Positions 1 through 6,108 are shown, numbered from the stretch's first letter. The stretch is DNA of 8,960 bases from Pseudomonadota bacterium (GCA_016522385.1 JAEKFU010000707.1:1-8960); one strand, 5' to 3'. Made by a program: numbers and translations. The notes: a model not told the origin generated them from the letters alone.

Positions 1-599
1 GCCGCATCCACTTCTTCAAGGATATGCGTTGAGATGACGATGGCACGGTCTTCCGACATCTCCTTGATCAGTTCACGGACGTGATGCTTCTGATTGGGGT
101 CGAGCCCGTCCGTCGGTTCATCAAGGATCAAAACTTTTGGTTCATGCAAGATCGCCTGGGCCAGACCGACCCGGCGTTTGAAACCCTTTGACAGGGTATC
201 GACGACTTGGCCCTGCACCGGTCCCAGTCCGGTTCGCTCCATCGCACGATCGATGGCCCGATCGCTCTTTTCACCCGATAATCCCCTTATTTCTGCGCAG
301 AATCGCAGGAACGACAATACCCGCATCTCTCCATACGCCGGAGCGCCCTCAGGTAGATAGCCCAACATCCGTTTGGCTGCCTTTGGCGCCTCTCCGACAT
401 TATGCCCGCAGATGACCGCTTGGCCGCTATCCGGCTCAAGAAAGCCGGCAGCCATCTTCATCGTTGTCGACTTACCGGCACCATTCGGGCCGAGAAAGCC
501 TAGCACTTCACCAACACCGACCTGCAAGGAGATGCCATCAACTGCAGTGAAATCGCCAAATTGCTTACGCAAAGCCTCCAGAACCAGTAGATCTGCCAT
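1..599 (-). CDS. ABC transporter ATP-binding protein, GldA/CcmA type (partial, C-terminus outside window)
   Basis: The 199 residues present form the nucleotide-binding domain of an ABC transporter, which hydrolyses ATP on the cytoplasmic side to drive a membrane partner. Walker A is GPNGAGKST at residues 37-45. The Q-loop region reads GYLPEG at 80-85, with Glu in place of Gln as is usual in GldA-like proteins. The signature motif is LSKGFKRRVGLAQA at 136-149, also GldA-like (SKG rather than SGG). Walker B is VLILDEP at 156-162, the D-loop GLDP is at 165-168, and the H-loop is STH at 190-192. The start is the ATG at 599, preceded by AGAGGA with a 4-base spacer. The frame runs off the left edge a few residues after the H-loop, so roughly the last third is missing. 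By family habit a permease, often with a GldG-like protein, should follow to the left; this is inference. The substrate cannot be told. The domain call is very secure. Confidence 0.95.
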   Translation of the reverse strand, partial: MADLLVLEALRKQFGDFTAVDGISLQVGVGEVLGFLGPNGAGKSTTMKMAAGFLEPDSGQAVICGHNVGEAPKAAKRMLGYLPEGAPAYGEMRVLSFLRFCAEIRGLSGEKSDRAIDRAMERTGLGPVQGQVVDTLSKGFKRRVGLAQAILHEPKVLILDEPTDGLDPNQKHHVRELIKEMSEDRAIVISTHILEEVDA

Positions 600-620
600 C
601 TGATCCTCTGACAGTTTTTG

Positions 621-637
621 ACGGCAATAACTGCCGT
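621..637. repeat. Perfect 6-bp inverted repeat in the ABC gene leader
   Basis: ACGGCA-ATAAC-TGCCGT lies 21 bases upstream of the ATG of the ABC ATPase gene and just upstream of its ribosome binding site. It could be a small operator or a leader hairpin. It is not a terminator: the T-run lies on the wrong side for plus-strand transcription, and on the minus strand the stem is followed by A residues. Confidence 0.35.
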
Positions 638-703
638 GGTTATTTGCAGAATTTGCGGTGTTCTCCGATTGGTTTGCGCGTGGCAAGCCGAGGAACCGAC
701 CAG

Positions 704-732
704 AAAATAATCAGGTCGATCTGAAAATTCAA
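704..732 (-). promoter_or_regulatory. Candidate sigma-70-type promoter for the ABC ATPase gene
   Basis: On the minus strand TTGAAT (727-732) and TATTTT (704-709) are separated by exactly 17 bases. Transcription would start near 697, giving a leader of roughly 100 bases. The match is judged by eye only and the region is AT-rich, so a chance match is possible. Confidence 0.35.
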
Positions 733-822
733 CAGGTGAGTTTCAATTGGATGATTAGCGATTTTCCTATCTGTGACGGTATCACGGATCTGCAGCACTC
801 TCCTCACTTGGCTGCTAACATG

Positions 823-851
823 TTGAAATCAAATTTCATTATTTATTTATA
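823..851 (+). promoter_or_regulatory. Candidate promoter for usg with overlapping palindrome
   Basis: TTGAAA (823-828) and TTTATA (846-851) are 17 bases apart, a good sigma-70-type arrangement about 100 bases upstream of the usg ATG. A perfect inverted repeat, TGAAAT-CAA-ATTTCA (824-838), overlaps the -35 box and the spacer. That is a position where a repressor could block RNA polymerase. No matching regulator gene is visible nearby. Confidence 0.4.
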
Positions 852-950
852 CTCGGGCCCTCACAATGCAAAGATGGTAACCTGAGAATCACTCAGCGAA
901 CGGTGGCAAAGGAGAAAATCGCCCGTACCGGCAGAATAAGGAGCAGAAAA

Positions 951-1220
951 ATGCAGCAGTCGCAACTTGAACGCCAACTTGCGGGATGGAGTCTGACCAC
1001 CGCGGAGATCATGTATCACATGCCCGACCACCATCACCTGCTGCAAAGTTTCATCTGGCAAGAATACGATCTGGCGCCAAGGTTCCCACGCCTCATTAAG
1101 TTTCTGGATTTCTGGACCCACAATCTCGACGGCCCGCTCAACTCCGTGCGGGTTGCCCATAACTCCATCGTCGGCCCGGCAGAAATGCGCCTGATCGACG
1201 CCGAATGGCAGCTGCACTAA
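951..1220 (+). CDS. usg: Usg-family protein
   Basis: This is an 89-residue soluble protein of the Usg-like family, known almost only from alphaproteobacteria. It was first noted, as I recall, in the Caulobacter trpFBA region, and its function is unknown. Family hallmarks are visible: ERQLAGWSLTTAEI (7-20), MPDHHHLLQSF with its His cluster (24-34), WQEYDLAPRFP (36-46), KFLDFW (50-55) and a C-terminal half with SVRVAH (65-70). There is no signal peptide or membrane segment. I chose the ATG at 951 because AAGGAG (938-943) sits 7 bases upstream. A GTG at 903 would add 16 residues but has no ribosome binding site and extends beyond the usual N-terminus of the family. Length is normal for the family. 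No trp gene is adjacent, so the gene appears to be on its own here. It is unrelated to the E. coli gene usg-1. Confidence 0.9.
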   Translation: MQQSQLERQLAGWSLTTAEIMYHMPDHHHLLQSFIWQEYDLAPRFPRLIKFLDFWTHNLDGPLNSVRVAHNSIVGPAEMRLIDAEWQLH

Positions 1221-1322
1221 GCTCGGGCGGATCGGCATAGCCCCGCTCCCCTACCCAAACACCCGATGACAAGTTAGCTTGGGAGAGTGGACGAATTCCT
1301 TTCTACCTCTATAGGCGCGAGT

Positions 1323-4300
1323 TTACTGAGCGGCTTTCGCGGCAGATTTCTTGCCTAGTTCTGCCTTCAGCCGGACAATCTCCTTGCTGGCCGCATCGTA
1401 TTTCTTCTTCAGTTCGGCGAATTCCGCAGTCGGCGCCGCGACGGCCAAGTCTATCATCTTCTCAATGCGCCTGGAGATCTGTTCGCGCACACTGCGCACA
1501 TCGGACAAAGCCTTAGAAATTTCTCCCTTCATTTCATCGAGCCGCCTTTGTTTCGCGGCCAGTTGCACGTGCAGCATCTTGACCTCGCGCGCTGATCTCT
1601 CAGCCGCCTTCACGGCGCTTGCGAGTTTTTCGTCTTTCCCTCCGGCCGTTGCGCGCGCTTCAGAATCTTCGTTGGAAGCCGTCTTCCGGGCAAGCTCGAT
1701 GGGTTCGGTCAGTTCCGCCAGCTTGGCCTCGCGCTGCCGAGCTTCCTTACGAATAGCAACCAGGCTCGCCCTAAGCTTTGCGATTTCGGAACGGGCCGCG
1801 TCCCTCTCTGCGACAAGTGCATCCGTCTTGGACAGCGCGACCTCAAGCTCGCGCTTAGTGACGGCCAACTCGGCCTTCGAGTTCTTTGCAACACCGGTCA
1901 GGCTTTCGATCGTTTGCTTGGTCGTCTTGGTCAAGCTTGCGATTTTTTGCTCGGCGCGCTGCAGTCTTGTGCGCAAACCGTCCGCCTTGACAGCTGACGA
2001 GCCTGCCCGTTCGAGCTTTGCCTGCAGCGCCTGGATCTTTTGTCCGCTCGCCTCAAGGTCAGCGCTCAGCACCTTGGCCTTGGCCGCAGATGTTGCCGCG
2101 GCCTTATTAGCTTTACGCAAAGCCTCGTCCTGTATCTTCTTTGCCGCTTGCGCTTTGGCAAGCGCCTCAGCGGTCGAATTCAGAACCTGTTTTGACTTGG
2201 CAAGCTCAGCCAGCTCAGCCTTCCGCCGCGCGGTTTCGCGATGCGCAGCATCTAGGCTGGCCTTGAACTTCGAGATTTGAGACAGAGCATTGTCGTTCTC
2301 TGTCGCCAGAGCTTGCATCTTGGAGACAGCCAACTGCAGCTTGCCCTTCAGAATCGTGGACTCTGTGGTTGACTTCTTCGCCTCAGCGGTCAGGCTATCG
2401 ATTCGCCGCTGGAGTCCGGCGCGCAACTCATCCGCACGGGCGACAGACCCACGTGCCTTGTCGAGATTGGCCGTAAGCGTTGTGATCTTCTCGGCGGTGG
2501 CAGCCAAATCTTTGCGGAGTCTTGCCGCCTCCGCCTTTGACGTTTCTGCCATCGCACTGGACCGGCGCGTCGCCTCTTCCTGGATTTGTTTTGCTGCCCG
2601 CACCTTGGCCAGCGTGTCGAGGGCGCTCACACGTTCCCGCTTTGACGTTGCAAGTTCTGCCAGCTTCGTCTTGTGACGGTCCGCTTCACCTCGAACGGCC
2701 CGGAGGCTCGCGCTCAGTTTCAGGATTTCGGACTGCGTACTGTCTTTTTCCGCAGTAAGGGCATCCAACTGGGCGGAGACCGCCTTAAGTTTGTCCTTCA
2801 ACACTCCCGCTTCACTGGCAGATTTGTCTGCCGCACCTCTCAGACTTTCAATGCGCTGCTGAAGGCCCTTGCGCAATTCATCCGCTTTAACCATCGAAGC
2901 GCTTGCCTTGCCAAGCTTTGCCTCAAGTGCCGTGATCTTGGCGTTGGCCGAGGCAAGGTCACCTCGCAGTTCAGCGGCCTGTGCCAGAGAGGTCTCGTTC
3001 GTTTTTTTGGCCTCGCGCAACGCCGCTGCCTTTTCCTTGGCAAGCGCATCCACCTTTGCGGTAGCCTTGTGAAGCTGGTCCTTGAGCGCTGCTGAAGCCG
3101 CGGCAGACTTTTTTGCCGTCGCGGTCAAGTTCTCGATTTGTCTTTCCGCCAACTGAAGTTTGCTGCGTGCAGTTGCCGCATTGGCTAACGAAGCACTTTG
3201 CTTATTGAGCCTGGCTTCAAGCGTCACAATTTTTTTGCCAGCGATCCGCAGATCACCGCGCAGGTTTTCGGCCTCGGTCTTCGCGATCCGAACCGCCTTC
3301 TTGGTCTCGGTCAGCTGTTTGTCTTGCTCGGTTCTTGCCTTTGTCAATCGGGCGATGTCCTGGACGGCTGCTTGATGCGCTTTCTTTGCTTCCGCAAGCG
3401 CAGCCAAAGCAGCTCCTCGCTGCTCCACAACTTGGCGCGCCTCCGCTAGACTGGATTTGAGTTCTGCGACATCGGACAGGGCCGCATTCTTCTCGGCAAC
3501 CACACTGTCCATCTTCGCAGTGGCCAACTGAAGCTTGCGCTTTAAGCCGGCCAACTCGGCCCCAGGGGCTTTTGACGCAGAGCTCAGAGATTTGATCCGC
3601 TGTTCGGCGTCGCGCAGTGCAATACGCAACTCCTCGGCCTTGGCAGCCGAAGCGTTTACCTCATTGAGCTTTGCCTGCAGCTTGCGCGTCTTCTCCCCGG
3701 CAGCTTGAAGATCAGTGCGAAGCTCACTTGCTCTAGCTGCCGACGCTTCGGCTGCATTCTTGGCGTCACGCAACGCCTCATCTTGCTCTGCCTTTTTCGC
3801 CTTTACGTTGGCGAGTTGCCGAACGTTAGCTTCGTGTGCGTTTGCGACCTTAGCCAGTGCCGCAAGCTCGCTCCTTTGCCGTTCGGCGTCGCGGCGAACC
3901 GCCGCCAAACTCGCCTCGAGTCTGGATACTTTCGACCGAGCCGCGTTCTTCTCGGTCACCACTTTGTCCAACCTGGCGGTAGCTGCCCCAAGCTTGTTTT
4001 TCAAGGTGGTAGTCCGTTGCGCCGCCCTTTCGGCGGCGGCTGTCAAGTTTTTGATCCGCTTGTCAGCCCGCATAAGCTCGCGGGCCATATCGTCTGCCTT
4101 GGCCGATACCGAACGCGCTTTGGTGAGTTTGGTTTCAAGGGCCGCGATCTTGTGTTCAGCTGCTTGCAGACCATCGCGAAGTCCGCGGGCCCTGGCGATC
4201 GATTCCTCGGCGGCCTTCTTGGTCTCGCGCAGAACGCTGTCCTGCTCAAGCTTGTCCGCCCGCGCCTTGGCCAGCGCCTTTACCGCGGCATCGCGCGCGC

Positions 4301-4808
4301 GCTTAGACTTTTCCAGCTCCGCCAACTGCGACTTCGGCGGCCTGGATTCCCGGCGCACAGCGGCCAGGCCGGCCCTCAGTTTCATGATCTCGGTGAGAGC
4401 TTCCCCCCTGACCCTCACCAAAGCTTCCATTTGCGCGACGGTCGCATTCAATTTGTTCTTGACGGCCGCCAGTTCCACCTTGGAGTAGTCGGCCGCCGCA
4501 TTAAGTCGCTTGACCTCCATGCGCGCTTTGTCCAGCTGACGGCGCAATTCGTCAATCTGCGCTTCGTTGGTTGATTTTCTGTTGGTGATGATCTCGGCAG
4601 GCTGCTGTGCTGCCGCAACAACTTCAGGCTCAGCAGCCGACAGCGGTCCGGCCCAGACAACACAAGTGCTCATCAGCAAGGCGCCCAGAATGGCCAATGT
4701 TCGACGCCTTGCAGCTGGTTGCGTTTCCGCGCTACCTAAAGTCAATTGCCATGTTTTGTAGGCACAAGAATCTAGCCGATTGTGCCGACACATCTGCAAA
4801 CAAAACAT
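1323..4808 (-). CDS. Giant exported tandem-repeat coiled-coil protein, function unknown
   Basis: This 1161-residue protein is dominated by Ala, Lys, Glu, Leu and Arg. I recognise no enzymatic domain. The N-terminus has a basic stretch RRR (34-36), a hydrophobic core (about 38-53) and a plausible signal peptidase site after SAA (57-59), so it is probably secreted to or anchored in the cell envelope. C49 does not sit in a lipobox. Residues 81-114 resemble the end of a repeat unit. Units of about 153 residues then follow at 115-267, 268-420, 421-573, 574-668 (short), 669-818, 819-982 (long) and 983-1161 (only the first 55 or so residues conform). Each carries a core like LKxKL..A..DALVAEK.AA.S, then ASLAAVR, LAELA.SK and KADELR. 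There is almost no Gly or Pro within the units, and Cys occurs only in the first 49 residues. The ATG at 4808 has GGAGGAG 9 bases upstream. Homologues would probably be auto-annotated as SMC-like; I see no ATPase motifs, so that label would mislead. It is convergent with usg and downstream of rpsD, but separated from it by a terminator, so it is likely its own transcript. Confidence 0.88.
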   Translation of the reverse strand: MFCLQMCRHNRLDSCAYKTWQLTLGSAETQPAARRRTLAILGALLMSTCVVWAGPLSAAEPEVVAAAQQPAEIITNRKSTNEAQIDELRRQLDKARMEVKRLNAAADYSKVELAAVKNKLNATVAQMEALVRVRGEALTEIMKLRAGLAAVRRESRPPKSQLAELEKSKRARDAAVKALAKARADKLEQDSVLRETKKAAEESIARARGLRDGLQAAEHKIAALETKLTKARSVSAKADDMARELMRADKRIKNLTAAAERAAQRTTTLKNKLGAATARLDKVVTEKNAARSKVSRLEASLAAVRRDAERQRSELAALAKVANAHEANVRQLANVKAKKAEQDEALRDAKNAAEASAARASELRTDLQAAGEKTRKLQAKLNEVNASAAKAEELRIALRDAEQRIKSLSSASKAPGAELAGLKRKLQLATAKMDSVVAEKNAALSDVAELKSSLAEARQVVEQRGAALAALAEAKKAHQAAVQDIARLTKARTEQDKQLTETKKAVRIAKTEAENLRGDLRIAGKKIVTLEARLNKQSASLANAATARSKLQLAERQIENLTATAKKSAAASAALKDQLHKATAKVDALAKEKAAALREAKKTNETSLAQAAELRGDLASANAKITALEAKLGKASASMVKADELRKGLQQRIESLRGAADKSASEAGVLKDKLKAVSAQLDALTAEKDSTQSEILKLSASLRAVRGEADRHKTKLAELATSKRERVSALDTLAKVRAAKQIQEEATRRSSAMAETSKAEAARLRKDLAATAEKITTLTANLDKARGSVARADELRAGLQRRIDSLTAEAKKSTTESTILKGKLQLAVSKMQALATENDNALSQISKFKASLDAAHRETARRKAELAELAKSKQVLNSTAEALAKAQAAKKIQDEALRKANKAAATSAAKAKVLSADLEASGQKIQALQAKLERAGSSAVKADGLRTRLQRAEQKIASLTKTTKQTIESLTGVAKNSKAELAVTKRELEVALSKTDALVAERDAARSEIAKLRASLVAIRKEARQREAKLAELTEPIELARKTASNEDSEARATAGGKDEKLASAVKAAERSAREVKMLHVQLAAKQRRLDEMKGEISKALSDVRSVREQISRRIEKMIDLAVAAPTAEFAELKKKYDAASKEIVRLKAELGKKSAAKAAQ
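1878..1943 (-). repeat. Eleven-residue (33-bp) internal duplication in repeat unit F
   Basis: Unit F is 164 residues, 11 more than A-C. The extra length is explained by a repeated I-x-S-L-T motif at residues 956-960 and 967-971. At the DNA level the 14-mers at 1897-1910 and 1930-1943 match at 12 of 14 bases with 33-bp spacing, consistent with a tandem duplication. Confidence 0.7.
2805..3089 (-). repeat. Repeat unit D, with an internal 55-residue deletion
   Basis: Compared with the 153-residue unit, D passes directly from EKAA (unit positions 19-22) to ALREAKK (position 78 on), losing 55 residues; the junction is near base 3023. It also lacks 3 residues in the LQ-QRIESL segment (compare LRDAEQRIKSL in unit B), a gap shared with unit E. 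The frame is kept and the flanking segments align well, so this looks like a real in-frame loss rather than a different sequence. Confidence 0.75.
4632..4808 (-). other. Atypically long signal peptide of the coiled-coil protein
   Basis: Residues 1-59 comprise a 36-residue polar/basic n-region containing three Cys (3, 7, 15), RRR at 34-36, a hydrophobic core LAILGALLMSTCVVWAG, and a cleavage-like SAA-E at 57-60. The n-region is longer than usual for a Sec signal. It does not fit the twin-arginine consensus, and no lipobox precedes C49. If uncleaved, it would act as a single inner-membrane anchor with the coiled coil in the periplasm. Confidence 0.65.
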
Positions 4809-5150
4809 GATTCGGAACTCCTCCGCTGTAGTTGCTGCAGATTTCCGCTCTCAATCCGCATTCACACGGTCCTTAGGCCACCGCTTTGTTTTGTTCGAAT
4901 CGCGCCTGTACAAGGCCCTGGCCACCGCAGCTGTCAAACTTGAGTGGCCTCATTTGTAGTATGACAGACTTTTTCAACGCCAGGCAAGTCAGCGCGACTT
5001 GACGTTGCGCCAACATTTGAGACACCTCCGGCGCCACCAACTCCCATGCAAATGCTTGACAAACTTCGCAAAAAAACAGAACTCAAAACAAAAAGCCCCG
5101 GCTTGTCGCCGGGGCCCTTTTTGACACGCGCTGATGTTCTGGTCAGACCA
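4809..5150. other. Intergenic region between rpsD and the coiled-coil gene
   Basis: Nearest the coiled-coil gene it holds the ribosome binding site GGAGGAG (minus strand, 4818-4824). A perfect TTGACA lies on the minus strand at 4932-4937 and could be the -35 box of that gene, but no good -10 box is found 16-18 bases downstream. The rpsD-proximal end contains the terminator at 5085-5122. A 93-codon minus-strand frame overlapping rpsD has no family resemblance and is not called. Confidence 0.6.
5085..5122 (-). terminator. Rho-independent terminator of rpsD
   Basis: A perfect 8-bp GC-rich stem, GCCCCGGC (5095-5102) and GCCGGGGC (5108-5115), closes a 5-base loop. Read on the minus strand it is followed by TTTTTGTTTT (5094 down to 5085). 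It lies 28 bases past the rpsD stop codon. A shorter T-run on the other side (5118-5122) could let it work weakly for plus-strand transcripts. It should largely insulate the coiled-coil gene from rpsD transcription. Confidence 0.92.
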
Positions 5151-5768
5151 TCAGCTTGAATAGAATTCAATAACCAGGTTTGGTTCCATCTGAACCGGAT
5201 AGGGCACATCTGCAAGCCCGGGGATGCGGATGAGCTTTGCGGTCATGTTCTTGTGATCGATTTCGATATAGTCGGGCACGTCGCGTTCCGGTGACTGCAG
5301 GGCTTCGAGAACCAGGCCCAACTCCCGCGATTTTTCCTGTACTTCGACAACATCTTCAAGCTTGAGCCGGTAGCTTGGGATGGTCACCCGCCGCCCGTTC
5401 ACCTTGACGTGGCCATGGCTTACGAACTGCCGCGCTGCGAACACAGTTGGCACAATCTTGGCACGGTAGACCAGCGCGTCTAGGCGCCGCTCAAGCAGAC
5501 CAATCAGAATCTCAGCCGTATTGCCCTTCATACGCAAGGCTTCCGAATAGATCCCGCGAAACTGTTTTTCGGTGATGTTACCGTAGTAGCCTTTGAGTTT
5601 CTGTTTGGCCTTCAACTGGACCCCGAAATCCGATAGTTTGCCACGGCGGCGCTGGCCGTGCTGGCCGGGACCATACTCACGCCGATTAACCGGGCTCTTC
5701 GGCCGGCCCCAGATATTCTCGCCCATACGGCGATCGATCTTGTACTTGGCAGATGCGCGTTTGCTCAT
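5151..5768 (-). CDS. rpsD: 30S ribosomal protein S4
   Basis: S4 is a primary 16S rRNA-binding protein that nucleates assembly of the 30S body and influences decoding accuracy. The 205 residues begin MSKRASAKYKIDRRMGEN and continue with GRPKSPVNRREYGPGQHGQ (21-39), the form typical of alphaproteobacteria. There is no Cys anywhere, so this is the zinc-free type. The S4 RNA-binding domain spans about 94-157, with LERRLDALVYR (92-102) and RQFVSHGHVKVNGRRV (113-128). The end ..NLVIEFYSS is complete. I chose the ATG at 5768 because GGAG lies 6 bases upstream and the product then starts at the conserved family N-terminus; a TTG four codons earlier overlaps that ribosome binding site. The gene is monocistronic here, with its own terminator, unlike E. 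coli where rpsD lies in the alpha operon. Confidence 0.99.
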   Translation of the reverse strand: MSKRASAKYKIDRRMGENIWGRPKSPVNRREYGPGQHGQRRRGKLSDFGVQLKAKQKLKGYYGNITEKQFRGIYSEALRMKGNTAEILIGLLERRLDALVYRAKIVPTVFAARQFVSHGHVKVNGRRVTIPSYRLKLEDVVEVQEKSRELGLVLEALQSPERDVPDYIEIDHKNMTAKLIRIPGLADVPYPVQMEPNLVIEFYSS

Positions 5769-5789
5769 AGGTTGCTCCAAAAATCGCTA

Positions 5790-5828
5790 AATATATTGTT
5801 TGCGGGAGAAAATTCCCCGCCTTGTCAA
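5790..5828 (-). promoter_or_regulatory. Candidate rpsD promoter/leader elements
   Basis: On the minus strand a perfect TTGACA (5828 to 5823) is followed by an inverted repeat, GCGGG (5820-5816) and CCCGC (5806-5802), and then an AT-rich AACAATATATT stretch. The TTGACA and the TATATT-like box are too far apart (about 26 bases) to be one standard promoter, so the exact start is unclear. The hairpin could be an operator or part of a leader; S4 autoregulates its own mRNA in E. coli and Bacillus, but no such site is established for this layout. Confidence 0.35.
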
Positions 5829-6022
5829 GATATCACGCCTGCCCTCCTGGACCGGTTTCCCGGGCGACAGGACCGCACTCTCCACGCAAAGAAAGAGATT
5901 GGCCCGCAGGCAAGCAAAAAGCCGACGCCCCTAACGGTTGCGCCGCTGGATGGGGCTTCTACTGCCGACAGGTTGAAATGTCAAACAACGAATGTTGGAG
6001 ACGTTTGCGCGCGCGAAGCCCA

Positions 6023-6039
6023 ATTAGCCTTTGGCTAAT
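6023..6039. promoter_or_regulatory. Perfect 7-bp inverted repeat, candidate operator
   Basis: ATTAGCC-TTT-GGCTAAT is a perfect palindrome with a 3-base centre, about 115 bases upstream of the monooxygenase ATG and just upstream of an AT-rich tract. The size and position suit a dimeric repressor or activator of the monooxygenase/hydrolase pair. It has no T-run to make it a terminator. No regulator gene lies beside it in this window. Confidence 0.45.
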
Positions 6040-6079
6040 AAATTCGAAAAAATTGAATTATAAGATCAAAACAATTCGC

Positions 6080-6108
6080 TTACGTGAAGTTGATGTCTAG
6101 GGCATAAT
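6080..6108 (+). promoter_or_regulatory. Weak promoter candidate for the monooxygenase operon
   Basis: CATAAT (6103-6108) matches the -10 consensus at five of six positions. The box 17 bases upstream, TTACGT (6080-6085), is a poor -35. A start near 6115 would give a leader of about 40 bases. A poor -35 would be compatible with activator-dependent expression, but this is only inference. Confidence 0.3.

Larger units (their letters stand above)
600..950. other. Divergent intergenic region between the ABC ATPase and usg
   Basis: This 351-base stretch is AT-richer than its neighbours and separates two genes that point away from each other. It holds a candidate minus-strand promoter (704-732), a candidate plus-strand promoter (823-851), and three small perfect inverted repeats at 621-637, 824-838 and 882-896 (CTGAG-AATCA-CTCAG). 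Short open frames, such as one beginning at 658, lack a ribosome binding site and family resemblance, so I do not call a gene here. Confidence 0.7.
1698..4568 (-). repeat. Tandem array of about 153-residue (459-bp) coding repeats
   Basis: Aligning the protein by eye gives consecutive units at 4008-4466 (A, 153 aa), 3549-4007 (B, 153), 3090-3548 (C, 153), 2805-3089 (D, 95), 2355-2804 (E, 150), 1863-2354 (F, 164) and from 1862 on (G, conforming for about 55 residues to 1698). A partial unit end precedes A (4467-4568); it aligns without gaps to the matching part of unit B over 29 residues. Units A, B and C have exactly equal length. The repeats are diverged rather than near-identical, so the array is old and not a recent slippage product. 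Confidence 0.85.

Noticed and set aside
658..885. A 75-codon plus-strand frame in the ABC/usg intergenic region
   Set aside because: No ribosome binding site, no recognisable motif, and it runs through the candidate promoters.
903..950. GTG start at 903 for usg, extending it by 16 residues
   Set aside because: No ribosome binding site precedes it, while the ATG at 951 has AAGGAG at good spacing and gives the usual family N-terminus.
861..1238. A 125-codon minus-strand frame over usg
   Set aside because: It is antisense to a recognised conserved gene and looks like no known protein.
1221..1322. A terminator between usg and the coiled-coil gene (CCCAA...TTGGG pairing around 1256-1292)
   Set aside because: The stem is only five pairs with a long loop and no T-run on either strand.
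1351..2280. A 309-codon plus-strand open frame (and others of 289 and 257 codons at 3705-4574 and 3715-4488) opposite the coiled-coil gene
   Set aside because: They mirror the Ala/Lys/Leu-rich repeat gene, whose codons rarely give stops on the other strand. They read as Ser/Ala/Phe-rich low-complexity protein with no family resemblance, while the minus-strand frame has repeats, a signal peptide and a ribosome binding site.
1698..4568. CRISPR-like periodic repeats
   Set aside because: The periodicity is a coding repeat of 459 bp with diverged DNA, not short identical repeats with unique spacers.
4632..4710. Twin-arginine or lipoprotein signal in the coiled-coil protein
   Set aside because: RRR lacks the S-R-R-x-F-L-K context, and the residues before Cys49 (L-M-S-T) do not form a lipobox.
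1323..4808. SMC/chromosome-segregation ATPase identity for the coiled-coil protein
   Set aside because: There is no Walker A, signature or Walker B motif at either end; resemblance would be coiled-coil composition only.
4934..5215. A 93-codon minus-strand frame overlapping the end of rpsD
   Set aside because: Its start lies inside rpsD in another frame and it reads through the strong rpsD terminator; no protein resemblance.
5658..6038. Plus-strand frames crossing the rpsD start and the upstream intergenic region
   Set aside because: They overlap rpsD in antisense, have no ribosome binding site, and show Pro/Arg-rich composition typical of spurious frames.
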